Positions 1 to 11,271 of a stretch of 64,000 nucleotides of DNA are shown in pieces (the first letter of the stretch is position 1; each line of letters starts with the position of its first letter). This DNA comes from Alectoria sarmentosa. Taxonomy: Eukaryota > Ascomycota > Lecanoromycetes > Lecanorales > Parmeliaceae. A program made the translations under genes and the position numbers. The notes beneath the pieces are model-generated. The model did not search any database, was not told where the DNA came from, and was given only the letters and a program-made list of their open reading frames with translations. The stretch is taken from the NCBI GenBank assembly GCA_009733775.1, contig WOGZ01000122.1, positions 1 to 64,000 of the forward strand, in the 5' to 3' direction.

Positions 1-57
1 GGGGTGGATAAGGGGGTGGATAAGGGGGTGGATAAGGGGGTGGATAAGGGGGTGGGG
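1..57. repeat. 12-bp G-rich tandem repeat
   Basis: The window opens with four full copies of the 12-bp unit GGGGTGGATAAG and a partial fifth copy. A short TTGGA-type pentamer run follows near 148-170. The strand is strongly G-rich. An open frame crosses it (DKGV repeats) but stops at about 207 and has no other coding character, so I read this as a minisatellite cut by the window edge. Confidence 0.8.
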
Positions 58-513
58 GATGATGGGAAGGGGGATGTGATCGAGATGGATGTGTTCACTT
101 TCGGCGCGTTGGGAGGGGTGCTGGAGCAGGGGGCTGGGGCTGGGGTTGGGATTGGATTGGATTGGATTGGAACGGTAGTTCGCGAAAGCGGAAGGAAGGG
201 GGGGTAGATTAGAAAATGCTTGCTTGACGGGACTTTGCGGAGAGGTGTCCAGCCCAGGAGGCGCATAAATCTGAGAAGGTCGATGCGCGGGTAGGAGATC
301 CAATGAAATTCGTAATCAATATCTTGTGTCCAAGAATGGTCTATGGAAAGTGTCATTACAAGGAGCCGGATCAGGCGCGTGAGAAATCATGACATCCACA
401 TCCGGTAACGCCAAACCATACATCAAACCATACACAAAAAAAACATCCCAGATCAACAAGCAATCGCGGCGCGCGCAGAACCCAGGCAAAAGCAGCAGTG
501 ACCGAAACACCCT

Positions 514-1856
514 TTAAACGCCCTCCGAAATCGCCAACTGACTCATACACGCGAAATCGACCGCGGTCCCGTTGAAGAAGGCGAGCGGCTTTCCAATGCC
601 ACTGCCACCCGGGGCGACACTGCAGTTGTACGCGCCGTCGAACAACTGCTCGAGGTTCGACCACTCCTTGCTGACGATGTCGTTCATGAAGGAGGTCGGG
701 TCGGGCCCCGCGCCTTTGACGACCAGCTCGTAGGCACGGGCGGTGGAATTGCTGTAGAAGACGTGGGCCGTTTTGTCGGCACTGGTGCAGATGTTGTTGG
801 CGCCAAAGGTGCAGCCATAGCCCCCGGATCCGGAAATGGAGCTCGTGACGTCGGCCATTGTCAGATCGGCGCGGGTCACGGCGTTCCATTTGTTGGCCGA
901 CATGGCGCTGGATAGGATGAAGGTGCGCAGGCCCAGGGCTAAGATGTCGGAGTCGGCTGGTAGGGAAAGATTGTTGGGGCCCGAGAATTGTCCCGAGGAC
1001 GCGAAGCCGTTGAAAGATGGGACGTCGCTCATGATGGTATAGAGACCCTGGGTGATCTGAGTGGTAAAGTTCTGGTCGATCTGCGAGAGGAAGTCGTCAA
1101 GGCTGGCGAGCTGCTCGGATTGGGAATCCGCTGTTCCGCTTGGCCAGATGGCTTTTGCTACCGAGGGCGCTTCTTTTAGCCCCTCAAAGAGCGCAGTAGC
1201 TGCCGTGCCGGCTAAGCCAGAAAGTTCGGGTGCGCCGATAAATGATAGACCGGCTGTCAGGGCGTCAAGTAGGTCGTTGAGAAGGACATTGGTCTTCTGG
1301 ATGGGATCAATCTCGAGGATAAGGGGCTGGTTGATGAGTAAGCTTGAAAGTGTTGCGTAAGGTAGTGCTCCGTTCCAGTCGCTGAAGAAATTGTTGATGT
1401 CTTGTGCGATAAATTAGTACAGGTTTTGAGAGAACATAAAAGCGGGGAAGCCTCACTATACATAGTTGCTAAGATATAGCGTATTTCAGGAGCAGTGCTT
1501 GCACCGACTTCAAAATTAGGGCATGTGCCCTCGTTAATGTTGAGACAGTTGTAGCCATGATTTCCTATCGCGAGGCGTATAAAGCAGGTAGACCAAACCT
1601 CGTTAAATGCGCAGCATGTAGCACCGTCTTCAAGAGTGCCATCGATTGTCGTGCAGATAGGTCTGTTTTTATTCCAATTCGCAAGGTATTCATCGAGGTG
1701 AAGCCCCTCCCAGCACGATCCACTAGCGACAGCATTGGGATCAGTGCAATTGACACCTTGGCGACGTTGAAGGTGAGGTGCGGTGATGGGGGAGGGGGCG
1801 ACAAGAGTGAGGGATACGAGCGCAGCGACGACTGATAGGCATGTAGGCTTGTACAT
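514..1856 (-). CDS. Secreted protein of unknown function, two exons
   Basis: The gene has two exons, 1457-1856 and 514-1400, joined across a 56-bp intron (1401-1456) with donor GTGAGG, a TACTAAT branch-like site and acceptor CACAAG. The spliced frame is open for 428 residues. I chose the ATG at 1856 because it begins a clear signal peptide (hydrophobic core VVAALVSLTLV) followed by a dibasic LQRR that looks like a Kex2 propeptide site. The N-terminal half is cysteine-rich, with a CCAFNEVWSTCFIRLA segment; the C-terminal half has several N-glycosylation sequons and further cysteines. The protein is probably secreted, in the cell wall or apoplast. The N-terminal cysteine/tryptophan pattern faintly recalls regions found beside fungal chitinases, but no catalytic motif is visible and I assign no activity. 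Codon use and the intact frame argue for a live gene. Confidence 0.78.
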
Positions 1857-4800
1857 GGTATTCTCGACGTCGAAATTCGTCGGCAGGGTCGGTAGGAGGT
1901 GTCGGAAGGGTAGGGACTGGAGAGGTGTAGTGGGGTTGTTGCAGGTATAGCGCTCGAGGAAGTCAGGACCCTTATACAACGTCCAGCACGGGCCGGGTGC
2001 GATATGAAAAGGGCGCAGGCTTCCTGCGATCTCACCATGACCGCTATGGGTCCAACATGATCCGCGCGCTTCCGAAACAGCTCTCCAGTGAGAGCGATGA
2101 TCGATTCCGTTGTAAGTCATGACTTTGATTATTGAGAATAGTATATTAAGCTGAATCAGAGCATCCTACAGCTCCATCAGCACGGCCGTGTCCTCACATT
2201 CCCATTGTAAGACACTCGAAGAGAAATGGTATCTCACAATCACAATGATATTGCAATACTCTGGCACTGATCTACCGGCCAAGCAATGGCACACGCGTAG
2301 ATGATGTTCTGGTTATCGTGCTGGACCTGATTCGCGATCCCCTATCTCGATGGAAGCCTGCTTGTGTGAAAGACGGCAATGCTGTGGATGGGCCAGTGCA
2401 TGATACTACTGACGGTGTTGAACTGCTGACCACGAAACGAGAGACGGTGAGCCTAAGGATGCGGCAGGAGCGCGCAGACACTTTGCAGTTGTTCGTCATG
2501 AAACGGATCCGTGCAGAATCCACGATAACAGATCATACAACACCGGAAATGCCTCCGCAAGAGGTAGGTCGAGGCAAGAGACAAAAAGTAGCCAGCTCCT
2601 TATCTGCAACGTGTGTCAACCCATTGGATCAAATTTGATTATCAAGGTATGTTAAGGTGTGGTGAATCGGGCCTGGAGTGGCGATTCCTACCCCCACAGG
2701 GACTCATCGTAGCCATACTTCTGATTAGCGCGCTTGTGGAGAGATTAGAATACACCAGATCCTCCCAGTCGGAATGCACCGAGTTGCTGCGAGTGGCAGA
2801 GCAACCCGCGAAAATTGCCCTGACGATCCTCCAAGGCTCCAGTATTTCTCCGACTGGATGTATTCAAAGCAATATCACCCCAGAATCATGTATTCGGTCC
2901 TCGGGGGAGATGCCGCTCCGCATGTATGGCTGCATGCTGCTGTAGATCATCGCATCATAGACTTTAGCTGGTAAGAAGTGACATTGGTCAGCTCATTGGC
3001 GTGCTGCCCTTTAATCATATCTAAAAGAGTAGACACGAATTTGTCGAGTACCGACGCAACTCGGCCGAGTTGCTCTATGCGGCTTCATGTTTCGAGTCAT
3101 GAGAACAACATCCTATGTCGTCGATCGCCAGATCGACGAAGCGGTTGGATTGAAGCGGTGTGAATCAGACGAGGTGATGGATGTTGATGAACTCATCCAA
3201 GAGATTAGAATGACCGAGTTGCACATGAACATGTCTGACTTGGATGATAAGACTTGTCGGAGCAGACCTATTGTCTGACCACGGGTTGTCGCTTATAGGC
3301 GCGGCAATCATTCTATTGTAGGTCAAGGGATGGTCGGGAAATTGGATTGCTGCGCAACATTGCCTCAAGATAGATTCAGGGTCTGAGGCTCTCAAAGCTG
3401 AGTGTGACGGACTCGGGGTTTTTGGACCCCACTCTTGTTCTTATGGTAGAGACCACCGCGCCACACCGTACAGAAAAATGGGCGAGACGTCAATTGAGTA
3501 GTATTCAATCGAGATTGTGTAATTCATTTCCGTACGTGAAAGAGAAGAGAAATGTCGCATGCCAGGTGTGAGTAAATCACGCGTTCCCCTCGCTGTACGT
3601 CGAGATTGCAAGCAATACAGCACGACGATTGGACTCGAGAAAGAAACAGAAGACAAGATAACGGATGCCCCTTGTGTAATGATCGAAGATGGCTCTCTCG
3701 GTATTGCCCATCCAAAGTCGAGCCAATGGGACCTTAGTCCAGCGAGCAGGATCCGAATTCTCCAAAAGGAATCGCTGGTCAGCGACAACGAGGAAGCGAG
3801 GCTCTAGGATGTGGAGCTCTGCTTTCGTGAGCAGAACATTGAGTCACACGTCGCAGACAGCGGGGACACCGAGTATTTTTGCGAGCTATGATTGAATAAG
3901 AGAAGAAGATGAAGGAATTGTTAGAGAGGGGGCCTCGACGAGTGTCTAGCGTCAGGCGCAGACACTTCCTGATAATTGCTAGCGGTCCCTGGGAGGGATA
4001 ACCTCGAGTGTTACTGGGGGTGAAGACGTTCAGTCTTAGAATGTTCGGGTTCCGAATCAAGACTTTCAGTCTCGTGTGTTGTAGAGTAGAGCTTTTTCCT
4101 GAGGGAAGCCGCCAAGAAGGGCAAATTTCGGGCAGGACGCAATAGAGTTATGGTCTTTTCGAGTACAATGCACAAGTCCGGATAGGACCCCTGAAGCGAT
4201 CACACAATATTTTCGGCAAGTAACCCTGAAAGCATCATTTTCCCACAATGCGTCTTACGGAAAGGACCTTGACGATTAGAACAGAAAAACCTATTCCCGT
4301 TATTTTTTCGGGTATTGAGCTCTTATGAAACTGTTCCAGTGCGCCCAAGACCGGTGGGCCATAGTTTTGGAAGTGAAACAGATCGATCGACTTCCCACAT
4401 CATGAAACGTTCGGGATGGGGCCCCTCGAACCATGACTGTGAGTTGGGCGAGAAACCCTTGGAAATCGTCGGTTCCGGGACAGTGGCCCCCGAAGTGTCA
4501 CCTATTTGGTCTACTTGGGCCTCGACGACGAGCCCCAGAGAGGGACAGACCATTTCTTTTTTAATATAGGACCTTCTAGGGCTACCTAGCTGTCAAGCGC
4601 AGACACTCTCAGACCTCAACCGTTTAGCCGAGTGGCCATGAGCCTGACAGGAACTCTTATGTGACATCTAGCGACTCAATATCCCAGACAGCCGCAGCCC
4701 TACTTACTCTATGGTCTGGGCACTGGACCACGAGCGCTGTAGCATGATTGATTACTTTATTCCTGCATCACGCACAAGCAAGCAATGCCTGTTATTCTAC

Positions 4801-5542
4801 TACACACATCTATGCCTGCGCCTTTTTCATTATGGAAACATGGACTGCTGCATCTACTACTGGTCAGTATTGTTTTTACAAAGAAGCAGGTAGCTATTCG
4901 TAACTGACACAGAAAATGTCTCTGTGATTGCAAGCAAGCAAGCAGAGGGCGTCGCATCTGATACCCATCGTATCCGAGGGCATTACCCCAGTCGTACCCG
5001 GGTTTCAAGGAATTTCGTCATCGGTCTTCTTACACATACAGACTCGAACGAAGCCGCACCGGAGTGGATGAAAGCGGAAAGCCTGAGACTAGTATTTAGA
5101 CGGAAGATCAAGACTGGTGAAGCACGATCTCTATCACAATTCAGGGATGTGATGTGCAGAATCGATGAATCATCCACCCTCAGGCTCCTCTAGAGCACGT
5201 CGTATGTATCATACTTGTTGAGATTACTGGCTCACGAGGTGGCTGGGAGGAGGCTGCGAAGATCGGATCTGGAAAGTCATCACTGGCGGGTTATTCGGTA
5301 GATTGGTCTTCTCTGTTCCTTCGGCGAGGGTGAGACGCGGTGCGTTCTTCGGATTTGATGTTATTTTCTACTACCTATTATGCCACTGGCTGTTTATCAC
5401 ATAAGTCTACAACCGCTTTACATTGCACCAAGCGCTGGAGTCAAGAACAATTCCTCGGGAGCGGTAGAAATCTAACAAATGGCTGCTAAGCAAACTAATT
5501 CCTTCTATCTAACAAACCAAGTACACTTATTGAAATATCAGC
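1857..5542. other. Gene-poor spacer
   Basis: No frame here exceeds about 120 codons, and none shows a recognisable domain, signal peptide or convincing splice sites. Two short similar stretches (near 3949 and 4589, sharing a GCGCAGACACT core) are the only internal similarity I saw. The promoter of the secreted-protein gene must lie just above 1857. Confidence 0.5.
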
Positions 5543-6601
5543 TCAGTGCCCACCAACCACAACCTCGCTCTTCCCACCCGCCTTCTCCAGCAGCTCCAGA
5601 TAATGCTCCGTCACGCTAACGACCGCATCCTCATAGCTCCGAAACTTGATCCCCAACACCTCCTCCGTCCGACTGGTGTCGTACCTGAGCGGATTCGTCG
5701 GCTGCATCCCACTCACCGGCAGCCTGCCATCCTGCACAGCCTCTGGGAAGCGCCTCTTGACAATGTCGATGGTGTCGGCCCAAACGATGCCGTCGGTGCC
5801 GCCAGTTTGTATGCCGAAATCTTGGTTCCCTTTGACTTTGGGGTCCAATGAGAGGATATGCACTTTGGCGACATCGTCGACGTGCTGCACGCAGCCTAGG
5901 AGTGGAACGGTCGCTATGTGGCCTAGGACTGGTGCGAAGGCCACTGCGTTCGTCCCGTTCAGAATGTCTTTGACGTCGGTGACGAGCTCGTTTTTTCCGA
6001 CGAAGAATCCTGGCATCACGTTGATGACGTCGAAGGTAGGTTTCTCGGTCTGGACGAATCTCTTCGTCGCATTCAGCGATATCGTTTTCGAAGCCGCATA
6101 GGCCTCGAAATCTTGCTCGTATGGACCCCGGGGATCTGGGACGTGCTCGTCGACTGTGAATATGCGGCCTGGTCCTGGTTTCTTGAATTCCGATTGTGGT
6201 ACGACAGCGGCGAGGGAAGAGGTGATGACGATGCGCTTGACCGAGGGCTCTCTGTTGGCGGCTTTGAGGATGTTGGTGGTTCCTTGGACGGCGGGGGCGA
6301 TGAGGTCTCTCTCGTAGTCTTCGGTGGGGTAGGCGAGGGGAGAGGCGATGTGTAAGATGCCTTTTACGCCTTTGACTGCGCCGTCGTAGGCGCCGTCGGC
6401 TAGGATGTCGGGCACGATGACGAAATCTAATTTTGAGCCGGGGGCGAGTGCTTTGATGGATGGAGCTGCAAGGATCGTTTCTGCTTTGGCCTGAGATCGG
6501 ACTGCTGCGCGGACGCTGTAGCCGGCCTCCAAGGCGAGCACTACGGTTCGATAACCCAGATGGCCTGTAGCTCCGGTCACGAGGATGAGTTTTCCTGCCA
6601 T
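5543..6601 (-). CDS. NAD(P)-dependent epimerase/dihydroflavonol-4-reductase-like protein
   Basis: An intact, intronless 352-residue protein of the extended short-chain dehydrogenase/reductase class. The Rossmann dinucleotide loop TGATGHLG is at residues 9-16, with Arg35 after beta-2 suggesting NADPH preference. VITSSLAAV (125-133) carries the catalytic-type serine, and Y168-x3-K172 (YAASK) is the catalytic pair. The C-terminal half is the variable substrate domain. The length is normal for the dihydroflavonol reductase/cinnamoyl-CoA reductase/methylglyoxal reductase group. These enzymes reduce aldehydes or ketones with NADPH in the cytosol; in fungi they are detoxifying or sit in secondary-metabolite pathways, and the substrate cannot be read from sequence. 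The start ATG lies two codons before the first beta strand. No co-oriented pathway genes adjoin it; the nearest neighbour upstream is a broken methyltransferase. Confidence 0.93.
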   Translation of the reverse strand: MAGKLILVTGATGHLGYRTVVLALEAGYSVRAAVRSQAKAETILAAPSIKALAPGSKLDFVIVPDILADGAYDGAVKGVKGILHIASPLAYPTEDYERDLIAPAVQGTTNILKAANREPSVKRIVITSSLAAVVPQSEFKKPGPGRIFTVDEHVPDPRGPYEQDFEAYAASKTISLNATKRFVQTEKPTFDVINVMPGFFVGKNELVTDVKDILNGTNAVAFAPVLGHIATVPLLGCVQHVDDVAKVHILSLDPKVKGNQDFGIQTGGTDGIVWADTIDIVKRRFPEAVQDGRLPVSGMQPTNPLRYDTSRTEEVLGIKFRSYEDAVVSVTEHYLELLEKAGGKSEVVVGGH

Positions 6602-8203
6602 GGTTGGTTGTATTGATCCAGATTTTGTGTGCGTGTGGAAAGGTGCTGGATAGCAATCTTGGTTAACGATGATCAGACGTCGATGGGGTGGTAGAGGAGA
6701 TATATAGAGGTCACTTAAAACGCAGAAATGGGACTGGAGTAAGATCTGTTATGTGGGTACTGGAAGATAGGCAGCTGTTATAAAGCACAAAATGGCGTGA
6801 TAAAATGCATTTATAATTTTTCGTGGCCGTCGCTGCCATTCCCGGATGTAATTGTTGGGCTATCCGGTATTAGCGCAACACAGTCGGGACCGCTATTGTC
6901 TCATTACGAAAGTGATCGCAGGTGACCACGATTAAATCTCGGGGAGCGACAGTAGAGGGATAAGATCCTAATCAGCTCCTTGATGGCAGTCGCTCCCTCG
7001 GCAATGGGAAAACAAAACCAGACATGTTGTCGCTAGATTACTATTGTAGTTCCCCATATTGAAAAATATGCTTACACTGTTGCTGTGGCCATGGCAAATG
7101 TTTACGGAGCGACGTGCGGAGCACTTTTGGAATCACTAAACAGTTGCCAAGACCGAGGTGCATTAGAAACGCAATCTAATCAACAAACATGTGAGTGACT
7201 GACTGACTAAAGAGCTGCAGAGCCTGTGGCGCTTCTGCTAGGGGTCTGAAGCAGACTACCTCTTTCGTACGATGTGCTTCTGTTTTTCTCTGTATTTTGA
7301 AAACTTGTCTTCGATAGTGATCGAAAGCCATCGAATGCAAAGATTTGTCATGTTGAGTAAGCAAGCATTGCTTAATCACAAGTTCAGGATTTTCGGCCTC
7401 CGAAAACGTCGTTGTCGTCTGAGGACCTCAATTAGCAAGAATCCACAACCATTGAAGATGAGAAATCGATTGTGATCAGCGGCGTACCTGATGCAGGGTC
7501 CCAGCTTATATCTGTGTGTATACTTCGAGAGCTTTCTATCCTAGACTTCGCTTCGAGTACAGAGGCGCAACAATTGCAGTATTCACACTATTGAGGTCAG
7601 CTGGTATCTTACTATCTATTTGATCATCTCGAGTAATACCTCGTTCTAAATGCAACAGGCTGATCAGGGTTTGATCGGAACTCCTAAATTGCGCTGAGTT
7701 CTGAGATTGCATGTCTATTCTCTGGGTGTAGACTTGGATATCAGCAATAGGCTGAGAGACGATTGAGGGGGAACATTTGCACGCGAAACGATGGCGTTTG
7801 ATTTAACAACCTTCAGGGCTATTGCCTAAAATCTAAGACTCCAAAGGAAGTTGGATGTTTCGGAGACCCGGTATCACCGCGGAAAAACGCAATGTTCTTT
7901 AGAGTTAGAACCAGGAAAAACTCTCGTACCCGACTTGATGGCGTTTTCGCGACTGTACATCTTTCCCAAAAATAACAGTGGTGTACGATTGGAAGGTACA
8001 CTGCCTGCGGACTTGAGCAAAAATCGGCATTGATCAGGACCCCCAGCTAGGTCAAGGTAGATGCTGAACTTTAGCAAATACATACCGATCCTCATTCCTC
8101 CGAGAGCCAACGCTCCTAGGAGTGCGCCTCAATGGGTCTTTGAGCACAATGCACAGTCCTACCATCGATTCAGTGTCAGCAGAACTCTCCTTCAGGACCA
8201 ATC
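6602..8203. other. Gene-poor spacer
   Basis: The promoter region of the reductase and about 1.5 kb of unassigned sequence. Only short frames are present (at most 78 codons) with no coding character. No repeat or RNA gene was recognised. Confidence 0.5.
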
Positions 8204-9194
8204 TTAACCGACATACATCCGACAATAAATATGCTTTCCCAAATCCTCCAAATCCTCGCGGGTTTCTCCTATAATCGCATCGACCTCCTTCTTCGTCCAA
8301 TCAAGCTGTTTTGTAAATAGCATCAGGCTCGCAGCCTCCAGCGCCATCAAGATGTTCTGTTTCTGCAGCCTTCCCAATCTCCTCCCAGCTTGATCTTCTG
8401 GCCACGGTCCGCATGGCCACTTCATTACCGTTTCTCGTATACTTATGAACCCCGGTGCAGACAAATACTCCTTGAGTCTTTCCCCAGGCTTAGCATCAAT
8501 GCCACCTTTTTCCATTGCTTCATTTATGAGATTAATCTACTTCATGAGAGCGGAGCTTGGTCCTGCGCTTCCGTCATCGCAACATAAAGGAAAGTTACAT
8601 TCTTGTGTCTCTACCCAGGCCCCAGGCTTCAGTTTGTCAAAGCAGCGACGGAAGTAGCCTGGCCAATCGTGTATGCCAAAGTATAGTAAACGTGAATGGA
8701 TAATCTCAAATGACTCCATGAAAGTCCAAGTCTCTTCTGCGTTTGAGATTTGGAACTCGCAGTTAGGAGGAACACTTGTCGTGGGCTGAATACTTGAGAG
8801 ATCGGTGCCGATGACGCGGGTCGAGGGGTTGCTTTTTGCAAATCGATGGTCCAGATGCCTGTGCCTGTGCCGGCATCTAGGGTCAGGAAGCCACGTTCCA
8901 AGACACTGGGAGCGATATGCAGGCTGCCGTCCATGCTCATGCGCCAGACTGCATGCTAAAGATCTGGTAAATGGCGTTAGCGTTTGGGAAGCTTTGGGGA
9001 CCGACAAACACACCCAGGCGGCTGACTTCTGTTTCATCATTGGGAAGGTAGTATGCCTCTTCCTCGAAGCCATGGTACCTTCGACCGCCTTTAAAGCGAT
9101 AGTCTAGTCCTGATCTGACATCAGGATGGACTGGATCCACAGTCGCTGTCTCCGTCGATGGGTACAGCATGATGCAGAAGAAGAGAGCGAGCAT
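8204..9194 (-). pseudogene. Broken LaeA/UMTA-like SAM-dependent methyltransferase
   Basis: All parts of a fungal LaeA-like class I methyltransferase are present in order on the minus strand. They are the N-terminal GGRRYHGF...YYLPNDE region, SAM motif I (LDAGTGTGIWTID), the motif II/III region ending in VIGTDLSSIQP, the FMESFEIIHSRLL and KPGAWVETQE blocks, and the C-terminal GFISI...PWPED...LDWTKKEV tail. A conserved-looking 50-bp intron (8964-9013: GTGTGT...CTAAC...ACCAG) is kept. Three lesions break the frame. There is a TAG directly after the intron where CAG (Gln) is expected, a one-base loss in a T run just after motif I, and a TAG where TGG (Trp) is expected after SSALMK, near 8537. Both nonsense changes are CpA-type transitions of the kind RIP makes. 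When intact, such proteins methylate unknown substrates or regulate secondary metabolism. The start is uncertain. Confidence 0.85.
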
Positions 9195-10335
9195 GGTTCC
9201 GTAATCGTGCCACGCACTCAGCTTACCAATCGATGGAAGATTTTAGTACATGTTAATGATTACCATAAAAGGCCCTTGGCAGCTTCGTTGGAAATGTCCA
9301 GAAGCCGAGTCTACTTTGATGAGTCAGCAGGAACACTGCGCTATGATGACACCATGCAGGGTTGGGGTTTGTCAGCATCCTCCGGCCAATTATTCCATCT
9401 ACACAATTTTCTCCGACTTCAGATCCACATTGTCAACTTCCGGAGTCAATCCGTCAATGCCTAAGGATCCTCCTCTTAAGCTGTTAGAGAAGCAGGGTGG
9501 CGAAGATTTGAGGCCTTCTGTGAGAACCTACGCGAAACCAAAGGTTGTTGTGCGCTTATAAGTTAATGGTAGCATCGAAAGATTGTTCATCACTTTCCGT
9601 CTCCATAATTCCTACTTGTTCTTCATGAAGGCATCTTTGCTTCAATCGTTCGGAACTCCAGAATGATTAGCACATGCTTTATCTCTTGCTCCACATGTCT
9701 GACTTGGAACTTCCTACGTCTCCGGCCACATGGCATGCTGTGGGTTGACGGTTTTGAGACGCGCATGCTGAGATCGAAACCTGTTTCAGATGAGAGTTAT
9801 GCGCTTCCTTGAAACAACACGATGGTAATTTTCAATATGCCTCCCATGAAACATGCCGGATGACGAAATCCCACGTTCAGGCTGTTGCAAAATATAGCAA
9901 CACGGCAGTCAGCTACCGTTGCGAAATGAAGTAATCTCGAATTACGAATAGAAATACAATGTTCCCAAGGTCCGGGAATTTTGGGTGGCAATACGAAATA
10001 TGCGACACGTCCTGGAACGTGTTGGAACGCCGTACCTGCGTTACTCACCATACGCGCGTATCATAGCGACTCGCTCCAGAAGCGCAACTAGGCCCCTGGA
10101 GTATCCGCAACGGAAAAAATCATACATAGTTTGAGCTCCGGACCTGGCAAACGTAAGAGGCTGATGTACCTAGCCAGACTTGTTCCCTACTGCATAGCCC
10201 GTTTGAATGCCTTTTCCATCGCTCTTCTGACTCACTGTCTCTATCGGTCCCATTTCAGCAACATCGCGTTTCTTTCACATCTTTCTCTCAGCTGTGTCCG
10301 TGCCTTGGTCAAAGTCTGTTACCCTTTTAATCAAG
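9195..10335. other. Gene-poor spacer upstream of the KP4-like gene
   Basis: No supported gene. The two overlapping short plus-strand frames near 9126-9561 and a minus frame near 9797-10051 lack motifs and splice sites. The right end should contain the promoter and 5' leader of the KP4-like gene. Confidence 0.45.
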
Positions 10336-11271
10336 ATGATTCGATGTCACCAACCACGGATATCCAGCGCCATCGTTTTCGCCCTCCTCTGCGCGATTTC
10401 CTTCGCCAGCCCAGTCGCAAATGCTGACCGCCCCAGCGTTTCCATCATCGCCGCATCCGAACCCGTTTACGTTATACCATCTGAAGAGGTTCCGCCCGGG
10501 CAAGCTTTTCCAGATGCTGACATCACCACGACCAATGATGGCACAACCCTAACCACCATATTCAACGACCGCAGAGACAAATTGCAGAGAAGAGACTCCC
10601 TATCCATCGCATCTGCATCAGAGCCCGTTTACGTCGTTCCGACTGAAGACATACCGCCTGGCCAAAACTTCAATAGTGGCACCAGCAGTACCACCAACGA
10701 CGGCACAACCGTAACGACTACATACACACCACACCGGAACCTCTTGAATGGCGAATCCAACGTCACAAGCGGTGTCAATCTCTTGAACATGAAGAACCAG
10801 ACCTTGGCGGACTCAGAATTAGACATGGGCCTGAATTGCGAAGGTAGCAGACTCATGTGCATCGGCTCTTCCCAAGAGGGTGTCATGCACACCTTGCGCG
10901 ACTACATGTACGCCATCCCAACCGGATACCATTACTACGCCGGTCAAGACATCGCTTGTATGAAGCACAATGTGTACCCCAATCCTTGGATCACCTGGGG
11001 CTTCTTCTGCGCTTTCATGCAGGGAAACATACCGGCGGAGGGCGTGGATGGTGCTCTGATCCAGTTGAAGATGCAACAGATGATCGAACATCATTGCCTG
11101 GGGTGCGGCAGCGTGCCCTTCAGCGACGATAACGACCCGAACATCTTGGGAATCTTGACTGTCAACTATGTCCGTCAGAGCGAGTGCGAGGGGTTGTGCT
11201 ATTATAAACCTCCCAAGATTGCGGCGAATGTGGCGGTGAAGGTTCCACAGGGCATGACTTTGGCCTCATAG
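10336..11271 (+). CDS. Secreted KP4 killer-toxin-like protein with duplicated N-terminal segment
   Basis: A single exon of 311 residues. I chose the ATG at 10336, not the in-frame one at 10294, because it directly begins a signal peptide (basic MIRCHQPR, then SAIVFALLCAISFA, with a likely cleavage after VANA at about 30). The mature N-terminus holds two copies of one segment, residues 36-76 and 90-130, sharing SEPVYV(I/V)P(S/T)E and PPGQ cores and a T-T-N-D-G-T-T tail. They are separated by RR pairs at 79-80 and 85-86 that look like Kex2 sites. Residues 164-289 match the KP4 family in layout: cysteines at 168, 175, 208, 225, 254, 257, 284 and 288, and a C-x2-C-G-S-V-P segment. Family members are secreted and block growth of competitors or inhibit calcium channels; in filamentous fungi they are implicated in antagonism and plant infection. 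The N-terminal repeats are not a usual part of the family as I know it. The function here is inference. Confidence 0.85.
   Translation: MIRCHQPRISSAIVFALLCAISFASPVANADRPSVSIIAASEPVYVIPSEEVPPGQAFPDADITTTNDGTTLTTIFNDRRDKLQRRDSLSIASASEPVYVVPTEDIPPGQNFNSGTSSTTNDGTTVTTTYTPHRNLLNGESNVTSGVNLLNMKNQTLADSELDMGLNCEGSRLMCIGSSQEGVMHTLRDYMYAIPTGYHYYAGQDIACMKHNVYPNPWITWGFFCAFMQGNIPAEGVDGALIQLKMQQMIEHHCLGCGSVPFSDDNDPNILGILTVNYVRQSECEGLCYYKPPKIAANVAVKVPQGMTLAS

Noticed and set aside
371..889. A 172-codon minus frame overlapping the secreted-protein gene
   Set aside because: Out-of-frame shadow with no signal peptide and basic low-complexity composition.
5631..6656. A 341-codon minus frame overlapping the reductase
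   Set aside because: Arg/His-rich shadow of the reductase in another frame; the reductase frame carries all the motifs.
10294..10335. Upstream in-frame ATG for the KP4-like gene
   Set aside because: It would put 14 residues in front of an otherwise ideal signal peptide; the ATG at 10336 starts the peptide directly.
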